The translations under genes were made by a program, and so were the position numbers. The notes under the pieces are model-generated. The model was not told the DNA's origin. It ran no database searches and worked only from the letters and a program-made list of their open reading frames with translations. Below are positions 1 to 4,849 of a stretch of 6,174 nucleotides of DNA, one piece after another. How positions within the stretch are numbered: the stretch's first letter is position 1; each line of letters begins with the position of its first letter. Source of the DNA: JAGTJU01 sp038257535 (GTDB taxonomy: Bacteria; Myxococcota_A; Polyangia; Fen-1088); assembly GCA_038257535.1 (NCBI GenBank), contig JBBSJE010000336.1:1-6174 (forward strand). Direction: 5' to 3'.

Positions 1-1967
1 GTTAACGCTTGCAGCCCCATTGACGCCAGCGCACGCGTGGCCGCCTCGCGCGCCAAACGAGAATCATCCACCACCAGCACGCGCGGCGAGCCTCGGCGCG
101 TAGGAGCGGAAGGCAGCTTTTCCGTGCGATGGGCCATCGCCGCCAGCGCCGCGACATCTAGCACCAATTGCACTTTGCCTGCGCCCGAAACCGTGGCGCC
201 TGCGAAATACGGCATCAATCCCAAGATTGGGCCCAAGGGGCGCACAACCACCGTGCGCGGGCCAATGATGCGATCGCAGGTGATGGCGAAATCGCGGCTG
301 CCGAACCGCATGTGCAAAAGCGACAATCGGTGATCCGGCGGTGTTTCCACGCCAAACACGCCCTGCAATCGCAGAACCGGCAAACTTTGGCCCGAAGCCA
401 GTTGCACTTCGCCATCCAAGCTGGAACGCGCCGCCGGGCTGCTGTCACTGGCGGGCGGCAGCGCGGCCACCACTTGATTCAAAGGCACCGCATAAACTTG
501 GCCCCCTAGTTTAAACAGCAACGCCTGCGTGATCGCCGTACTCACGGGAATGCACAATGTGAAGGTGGTGCCCACCCCCGTGGCGAAGTGGCAGGACACC
601 GAGCCCCCCAGTTTCATCACTGAGGTTTTCACGATGTTCAGGCCCATGCCTCGCCCCGCCAGCGCATCCGCAGTGGCCCGCGTGGAGAAACCTGGCTCGA
701 ACAAGATCTCCATCAGCTTGTCATCAGACGTATCAACCTCGTCAACCATGCGGTTGCGTCGGCGCAAAGCTTGCCGTACCCCTTCACGGTCCACACCGCG
801 CCCGTCGTCTGAGAAGCTAAGGAAAACATAGTCGCCCTCTAGTCGCGCCGAAAGCCGCAGCAGCCCCATAGCCGGTTTGGAAAGCCGCTGCCTTTCTTCG
901 GGCGTTTCAACGCCGTGGATGATGGCGTTGCGCAGAAGTTGTAGCGCCGGATCAAACAAGTGCTCCAACACGCTGCGATCAAGCTCTAGTTCGCCGCCAT
1001 CGGTTTCGAGCACAATGGGCGTCTCGGTAGACGTTTGAAGTTCATCCAGAGCCAGCTGCAGGCGCCGAAACAGCCAATTGAATGAAACCAAGCGCAACGA
1101 ACGCAACGATTCGTCCAGCGCCACAGTGGTTCGACGAATGGCGTCCGTGTCCGCCGCAAGTCCCGTGGTGGCGCGATCAAGGTGGGACATGGCTGTGGCC
1201 AGTTCCAGTTCCAACTCAGACAAACGCGACAACGAGCGCCGCGATTGCACGCTTGCCAAACTGCGATCTGAATTCGCCATCAACCATCCCAGCGATTTGC
1301 GCATGGCATGTCGCCCCAACGTCAGTTCGCGCTTGAGTCCCGTAAGTTCGCTAAGCCTTCGCTCGATGCGGGTGCGCAGGATCACCAGATCCCCCACGTG
1401 ATCGCTTACCTCCTCAACCGCGCCACTGTCCATGCTGAGGCGGCGATCGTTCTCGAACCGACGATCACCGTGCCTGCGATCCGAGGCGCGTCTGTTGTGG
1501 GGCGATTCGGCTTGGGCGTCTTGTTCGCGCGGCGTCTGCGAATGCATTGGCATCTGTCGCGCGCCATCCAACAAGGCCCGCACCGTTCCCAGTTCCTCTG
1601 CCATCCGATCCAGAATTCCGGGCGTGGGCAAAAGCTGCCCCGTTCGCAGCTCGGCACACAGGTCTTCCAGCTCGTGTGTGGCGTTGGCGATCGCGTCGTG
1701 CCCCACAGAGCCCGCTGCCCCCTTGAGCGTGTGCAGCGCCCGAAACAACTCGTCTATCTCTTCACCCGGCGTGAAGGCCCCGGCATCAGCAGCATCCGTT
1801 AAACGCGCAAACGCGCCCGAGAGCCGGTTCATGTGGCCCTCGGCTTCGTCCAAAAACAAATTGCGCAGGATCTGGGCGTCGGCCGGATCCCATTCGTCCA
1901 TCGGATCGACAACCCCCATGGCCGGTGCAGCTTCGGGTGGGGCGAAGGGAGGCCGCGGTGAGCTCAT
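1..1967 (-). CDS. cheA: Hybrid chemotaxis histidine kinase CheA with C-terminal receiver (3' end cut by window)
   Basis: The frame is open for 655 codons from ATG 1967 to the window edge. This CheA-family kinase autophosphorylates on ATP under receptor/CheW control. Domains in order: an HPt (P1) at about 28-138 with phosphoacceptor H79 in LFRALHTLKGAAGS; an Arg-rich linker at about 140-180; a long dimerisation region at about 183-312 (opening VSDHVGDLVILRTRIE, closing LRLVSFNWLFRRL); a GHKL ATPase at about 313-475 with N347 (RNAIIHG), DDGRGVD 387-393, ILFEPGFSTR 421-430 and GRGMGLNIVK 438-447; a CheW-like domain at about 476-612 (STAITQALLFKLGGQVYAVP); and the start of a receiver from 627 (RVLVVDDS, D634/D635). 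No P2 (CheY-binding) domain is visible. The dimerisation region is about twice the E. coli length, as I recall for ChpA/PilL-type pilus kinases. In the N box, the His and Asp of E. coli CheA (HLVRNSLDHG) are Gln343 and Ile350. The start overlaps the receptor stop (ATGA), with no good ribosome site. The receiver phosphosite and the stop lie outside the window. Confidence 0.95.
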   Translation of the reverse strand, partial: MSSPRPPFAPPEAAPAMGVVDPMDEWDPADAQILRNLFLDEAEGHMNRLSGAFARLTDAADAGAFTPGEEIDELFRALHTLKGAAGSVGHDAIANATHELEDLCAELRTGQLLPTPGILDRMAEELGTVRALLDGARQMPMHSQTPREQDAQAESPHNRRASDRRHGDRRFENDRRLSMDSGAVEEVSDHVGDLVILRTRIERRLSELTGLKRELTLGRHAMRKSLGWLMANSDRSLASVQSRRSLSRLSELELELATAMSHLDRATTGLAADTDAIRRTTVALDESLRSLRLVSFNWLFRRLQLALDELQTSTETPIVLETDGGELELDRSVLEHLFDPALQLLRNAIIHGVETPEERQRLSKPAMGLLRLSARLEGDYVFLSFSDDGRGVDREGVRQALRRRNRMVDEVDTSDDKLMEILFEPGFSTRATADALAGRGMGLNIVKTSVMKLGGSVSCHFATGVGTTFTLCIPVSTAITQALLFKLGGQVYAVPLNQVVAALPPASDSSPAARSSLDGEVQLASGQSLPVLRLQGVFGVETPPDHRLSLLHMRFGSRDFAITCDRIIGPRTVVVRPLGPILGLMPYFAGATVSGAGKVQLVLDVAALAAMAHRTEKLPSAPTRRGSPRVLVVDDSRLAREAATRALASMGLQAL

Positions 1968-3037
1968 GGCGCTTGGGGGATGCTGTCCTCGTTGTGCGCG
2001 CCGGCGCTCATCGCGTCGCGGCTGCTGCGATCCAAGGTTGCCAGCGCGCGCGCCAAAGGCGTTTGCGCCTGCAAAAGCCGTGGTTCAAGCGATTGCAACA
2101 GGCCGCGAATGTGTTCGTGTTGGGCAACCAACGCCTGCTTGATCGCGGCGTCTTCGCTCGCCTCGGTTTGTAGGCCGTCCAACGTGGCCGCCAGCTGCTT
2201 GGCGGTGGTGACAAGCTCTGCCGAAACTGCCGAGGTGCTATGCGCACCCTCGGCCAAACTTTTGGCCAACCCCTGCGCCTCATCCAACATGCGGCTGGTC
2301 TCCGCCGTGCCACCCTCCAGCGTTTGCACGAACGCGCCCATGTCTTTGGTGGCCGCCGCTGATCGTTCCGCCAATTTTCGCACCTCGTCTGCCACCATTG
2401 CGAAGCCTTTGCCCGAAGGCCCCGCGCGCGACGCTTCTAAGGCCGCGTTTAGCGCCAACACATTGGTTTGGCGTGCCAAATCGTCGAGCACCTCAACCAA
2501 CTGGCTAACCTCTTCACAGCGCGATGACAAAGATTGCAGCCGACGCGACACTTCACCCATGGCGCCCACCTGCCGCGTGGCCGCTGTGGCCACCGCGCCC
2601 GTCGAGCGTTCAATTTCAGCCCCCGCCCGTGCCATGGTCCCCGCGGCGTCTTGGCCGAAACGTGCGATGGCTTCTAATTCCATCGTCGCTTCGTTTAACG
2701 CTGTTTTGATCGCCGCAAAAGCATCTGTGCCAGGCACCAGCCGCGAACCCAAATCGCCGGCCTTCAGCGCTTGCAACCGCACAACGAGCTCTTGCATGGC
2801 GGGTGCTGGTTCTGCGGACGCGCCCATTTCATCGCTCATAAGCGGCGCGGACGGGTTTTCCCTTGCGGCTGCCTTTGCATCAAATTTGGCGACCAGCACC
2901 ACTGTGGCCAGTCCGAAGCCCACGACCAACGCCGTGATCACAAGCACCGGTGGCAGCTTGAAGGCAACCGCCAGCGCGGCGACGCTGAGCAGCACGCTAT
3001 GTGAGGCCACCAGCCAAAGCGTTGTGTGCTTTTTCAT
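1964..3037 (-). CDS. Methyl-accepting chemotaxis protein with two membrane helices and no external sensor domain
   Basis: A 357-residue chemoreceptor-type signalling protein that would sit in the inner membrane and control CheA through CheW. Two hydrophobic segments (about 7-26 and 29-51) are joined by only two or three residues (KLPP), so no periplasmic ligand domain is possible. A charged/Pro/Ala linker (52-80) leads to a HAMP-like stretch at about 81-125 (KAGDLGSRL, then TDAFAAIKTALNEA). The coiled-coil signalling domain follows, with the diagnostic tip at 184-226: ARQTNVLALNAALEASRAG, then KGFAMVADEVRKLAERS. Matching QTN to E. coli Tsr puts P207 where Tsr has tip residue E391; N197, E201 and R204 are conserved. 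The arm from HAMP to tip is about 80 residues, shorter than in Tsr-type receptors. There is no CheR/CheB-tethering pentapeptide (the protein ends SIPQAP). The start overlaps the cheW stop by ATGA and the stop overlaps the cheA start by ATGA. The ligand is unknown; the sensed signal may be membrane state, cytoplasmic, or a partner protein (inference). Confidence 0.93.
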   Translation of the reverse strand: MKKHTTLWLVASHSVLLSVAALAVAFKLPPVLVITALVVGFGLATVVLVAKFDAKAAARENPSAPLMSDEMGASAEPAPAMQELVVRLQALKAGDLGSRLVPGTDAFAAIKTALNEATMELEAIARFGQDAAGTMARAGAEIERSTGAVATAATRQVGAMGEVSRRLQSLSSRCEEVSQLVEVLDDLARQTNVLALNAALEASRAGPSGKGFAMVADEVRKLAERSAAATKDMGAFVQTLEGGTAETSRMLDEAQGLAKSLAEGAHSTSAVSAELVTTAKQLAATLDGLQTEASEDAAIKQALVAQHEHIRGLLQSLEPRLLQAQTPLARALATLDRSSRDAMSAGAHNEDSIPQAP

Positions 3038-3528
3038 AGCGGCACACTTGTGGCGCGCACGGCGGCCATCGCGTGTTCAATGGTTCGGGTGGCATCCAGC
3101 ACCAACGCTGGTCCATCGGCATCAACCACCGCGCCCATGACAAAAGCGGGCCCCGGAGGGGCAGGGCGCATGTGTTCGGCGTCGGTGGTGCGAACGCACA
3201 ACACTTGATCGACGCAAACGGCCGCGCGTACCAAATTGGCATCTTGGGATGATGGCGCTTCGATGATCAAAACAAATTCGTCTTGAGGCTTTCGCTGCAT
3301 ATCAAAATTGTCATCGTGGCTGTCTTGTCGTGACGGCGCAAGATCCGGTCCTAGGTCCAGCACCGCCAGCGGCTGTCCGCGAAGTGGCATCACCCCTTTG
3401 ATGACGGTTGCCGCCAAAGGCACGGGCGTGATGACTGGCAATGACACCACCTCTTTTACGTTGTGTACGTACATGGCGCATCTGCGACCGCGGATCACAA
3501 ACTGCAACATATCTGATTGCGCGCTCAT
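3034..3528 (-). CDS. cheW: CheW-type chemotaxis coupling protein
   Basis: A 164-residue CheW-domain protein, close to the usual CheW length, that would bridge the receptor tip to the CheA CheW-like domain in the cytoplasmic array. Visible family signature: LQFVIRGRRCAMYVHNVKEV at the N-terminus, then VITPVPLAATVIKGVMPLRG at about 32-51 and QPLAVLDLGPDL (the usual vpvP...v.Gv..lRG..vpviDL pattern). An IIEA strand (about 89-92) and VCVDQVLCV follow, then FVMGAVVDADGPALVLDATR near the C-terminus. A polar insert at about 64-85 (SRQDSHDDNFDMQRKPQDE) sits between the two sub-barrels. I chose ATG 3528 because it forms the ATGA overlap with the stop of the upstream regulator, as the next two genes do, and because the CheW fold begins at once. 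An in-frame ATG at 3597 would add 23 residues with no CheW similarity. No Shine-Dalgarno is seen at 3528, so translational coupling is likely. Confidence 0.93.
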   Translation of the reverse strand: MSAQSDMLQFVIRGRRCAMYVHNVKEVVSLPVITPVPLAATVIKGVMPLRGQPLAVLDLGPDLAPSRQDSHDDNFDMQRKPQDEFVLIIEAPSSQDANLVRAAVCVDQVLCVRTTDAEHMRPAPPGPAFVMGAVVDADGPALVLDATRTIEHAMAAVRATSVPL

Positions 3529-4706
3529 GCGGGCGCCGACGGTGACACGCGGGGGCGCACCAACTTGCTTTTGCGCAAACGGTAGATCACGCGGCAAACG
3601 TCGAACGAGCCCATATGCGACTGGAACACAACGTCGCGAACGCTGTTTTTTCCGTTGAGCAATTCGGCCACTGCGATCTCTTCCCGCAGCAGTTTCCCGG
3701 GGCCCATTGCGGCCATGCGCTCTTCTTCGCGCAGAAACACTTCGTCGAAGTTGTGCACTTCACGCTCAATGATGCGCCATTCATCGACGCGTCTGAGCCC
3801 TTCCATCAAAAGCTGATCCACCACCAAGCCCAGGTCTACTTCATCGCCAGGCGCTTGTGCCGCGGGTGAGAACGAAAAACGCCCACTGTCCCAACGCAAA
3901 AGCTCATAGACCAAAGCCGAGGTCTGCATGCGCATGGCTTCGTGCAACGCGCGCTCTTTGATCAACCCTTTGGCAATCAACCTTTGGCCTAGCCGGGGTC
4001 CAGCCTGTTTGCCGGTGGCGTTCGAGCGCGTGGCCGCTTCTAGATCTTTGGCCTGTAGGTAGTCTCGCTCTACCAAAAAACGCCCCAGCAAAAACTCCTC
4101 GGCAACGCCCTCCGCACGCGCAAACGCAACGCGGCCCTTGCTGAAGCACACGCCAATTGCGGTGCGTCCGTGCGAAAAACGCGCGGTTCCGGTTTTCTGC
4201 CCCTCGGCCATCATGCCCAAAATTTCTCCCGCGCTGAACGCGGCAAGGCTGCCCGCCAAGTCTTCTTCCGTCGGTGGCTCGGGCACAAACTCGGGCGGCG
4301 GGGTTAGGCTAAGAAGCCGGCGGGGGCTTTGTGATGCGACAGGTGGGTCAATGCCGACAATGTGAGACACCACGGCCTTCAGAGCGTCGGGCGAAAACGG
4401 CTTGGTGATGGAATCAACCACGCCTGGCACCTTTAAAGGATCCGCGGGCCCTCGGCCGCTGCGCAAAAGCACAATCGGCAACTCAGGGCTGGTGGCTGCA
4501 ATGCCTTGGCAAAGCTTTTCCACCGTCTCTTCCTCCAGCACATCATCAAGCAGCAGCAAACTGGGCTTTGCTTCCGCTATGGCGGCAAGGGCTGCAGCCG
4601 AATTGGTGGCGGTCACCACGTGCAGGTCCATTTCGCCCAGAACCAGCTGGACCAGCTTGAGCAAAGTGGGGCTGTCGTCAACAACGACAATGGTTTTGGA
4701 AGCCAT
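3525..4706 (-). CDS. Response regulator: receiver + DUF4388/PATAN + MshEN-like motifs + C-terminal helical domain
   Basis: A 393-residue, first-in-operon regulator with no classical DNA-binding or enzymatic output. The receiver (about 3-120) has D10/D11, probable phosphosite D54 (LLLLDD) and K102 (ITKPF). At the usual Thr/Ser site it reads LLRSG, with Arg82 by ungapped alignment and Ser83 next to it. A Pro-rich linker (121-148) leads to a DUF4388/PATAN domain at about 149-215 (LAGSLAAFSAGEILGMMAEG, KTGTARF, FSKGRVAFARAEG). Two MshEN-like repeats follow at 206-229 (degenerate) and 238-261 (near-perfect RLGxxLIxxGLIxxxxLxxxMxxQ). LLRWDSGRFSFSP at 269-281 is typical of DUF4388 proteins. The C-terminal region at about 345-385 (VAELLNGKNSVRDVVFQS, then RVIYRLRKSKLV) looks like a small helical, winged-helix-like module. 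I chose ATG 4706 because the receiver starts right after it. ATG 4712 is close by, and ATG 4775 would add a tail with no receiver similarity. No clear Shine-Dalgarno is present. In cyanobacteria, PATAN-type CheY proteins act on the PilB pilus motor; a similar role here is inference. Confidence 0.9.
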   Translation of the reverse strand: MASKTIVVVDDSPTLLKLVQLVLGEMDLHVVTATNSAAALAAIAEAKPSLLLLDDVLEEETVEKLCQGIAATSPELPIVLLRSGRGPADPLKVPGVVDSITKPFSPDALKAVVSHIVGIDPPVASQSPRRLLSLTPPPEFVPEPPTEEDLAGSLAAFSAGEILGMMAEGQKTGTARFSHGRTAIGVCFSKGRVAFARAEGVAEEFLLGRFLVERDYLQAKDLEAATRSNATGKQAGPRLGQRLIAKGLIKERALHEAMRMQTSALVYELLRWDSGRFSFSPAAQAPGDEVDLGLVVDQLLMEGLRRVDEWRIIEREVHNFDEVFLREEERMAAMGPGKLLREEIAVAELLNGKNSVRDVVFQSHMGSFDVCRVIYRLRKSKLVRPRVSPSAPA

Positions 4707-4728
4707 AAGCATGCCGCGCGGGCGTGCG

Positions 4729-4756
4729 ATGCTAACACGACCACGCAGCCAGTGAA
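4729..4756 (-). promoter_or_regulatory. Weak sigma70-like promoter candidate for the chemosensory operon
   Basis: On the minus strand TTCACT (4756-4751; 4 of 6 to TTGACA) is followed after 16 bases by TAGCAT (4734-4729; 4 of 6 to TATAAT). Transcription would begin about 15-20 bases before ATG 4706 and produce the four-gene message. The position fits the operon, but the match is modest and such matches arise easily by chance. It depends on the short start (4706 or 4712) being correct. Confidence 0.25.
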
Positions 4757-4758
4757 AT

Positions 4759-4774
4759 TGGCTCGTCGGTTTCA
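4759..4774 (+). promoter_or_regulatory. Sigma54-like -24/-12 candidate ahead of the GAF-ATPase
   Basis: TGGCTCG, four bases, then TTTCA resembles the sigma54 consensus TGGCACG-N4-TTGCA with correct GG-to-GC spacing, but the -12 GC reads TC. That dinucleotide is normally important, so this may be chance or a degenerate site. A start about 12 bases downstream would give a leader of roughly 65 bases. Pilus genes are often sigma54-dependent in Proteobacteria and myxobacteria, which makes the position worth noting. Confidence 0.2.
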
Positions 4775-4813
4775 TGCTTGTTTGGATGCGCTCGTTTCCA
4801 TTGAGTTTTCTCG

Positions 4814-4839
4814 GGCGGCCGCCGATAGGCCCTGCAGGG
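4814..4839. repeat. Two adjacent 10-bp perfect palindromes before the ATPase start
   Basis: GGCGGCCGCC (4814-4823) and CCCTGCAGGG (4830-4839) are each perfect 10-bp palindromes, six bases apart; the centres are 16 bp apart. The second overlaps the Shine-Dalgarno. They could be operator half-sites for a dimeric regulator, or affect ribosome access; being GC-rich, they could also be chance. The two differ in sequence, so they are not copies of one operator. Confidence 0.4.
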
Positions 4840-4841
4840 GA
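4836..4841 (+). promoter_or_regulatory. Shine-Dalgarno of the GAF-ATPase gene
   Basis: AGGGGA lies 8 bases before ATG 4850, a good match in sequence and spacing to the 3' end of 16S rRNA. With the in-frame stop at 4826-4828 it fixes the start of the ATPase. It contrasts with the minus-strand genes, none of which has a comparable site. It overlaps the right half of the palindrome at 4830-4839. Confidence 0.7.
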
Positions 4842-4849
4842 TTGTTTTC

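Larger units (their letters stand above)
4707..4849. other. Divergent intergenic region
   Basis: These 143 bases separate the outward-facing regulator and ATPase genes and are the only non-coding stretch in the window. They must hold the promoter of the chemosensory operon, unless the longer regulator start at 4775 is used, and the promoter of the ATPase. No tRNA, terminator hairpin or riboswitch-like fold was recognised. A shared control region would let pilus motor and signalling genes be co-regulated (inference). Confidence 0.8.

Noticed and set aside
1432..2142. Plus-strand open frame of 236 codons opposite cheA
   Set aside because: It has low-complexity Arg/Ser/Ala composition and is antisense to the HPt and linker of CheA and the receptor tail. 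No ribosome site or domain was seen.
1980..3140. Long open frame on the plus strand (386 codons) antisense to the receptor and cheW 3' end
   Set aside because: Its translation is rich in Ser, Ala and Thr with no recognisable domain, and it lies opposite two clearly recognised proteins. It is a by-product of GC-rich codon use in the minus-strand genes.
3034..3597. Longer CheW starting at ATG 3597
   Set aside because: It would overlap the regulator gene by more than 70 bases and add a non-CheW tail, whereas ATG 3528 gives the same ATGA junction as the next two genes.
3525..4775. Longer form of the PATAN regulator starting at ATG 4775
   Set aside because: The extra 23 residues have no receiver similarity, the receiver begins directly after ATG 4706, and no Shine-Dalgarno is seen at 4775. 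Not fully excluded.
4813..4832. Possible terminator hairpin or riboswitch in the intergenic region
   Set aside because: Only 3-4 bp GC stems can be drawn, with no U-run after them, and both flanking genes start here rather than end. The palindromes have no loop.
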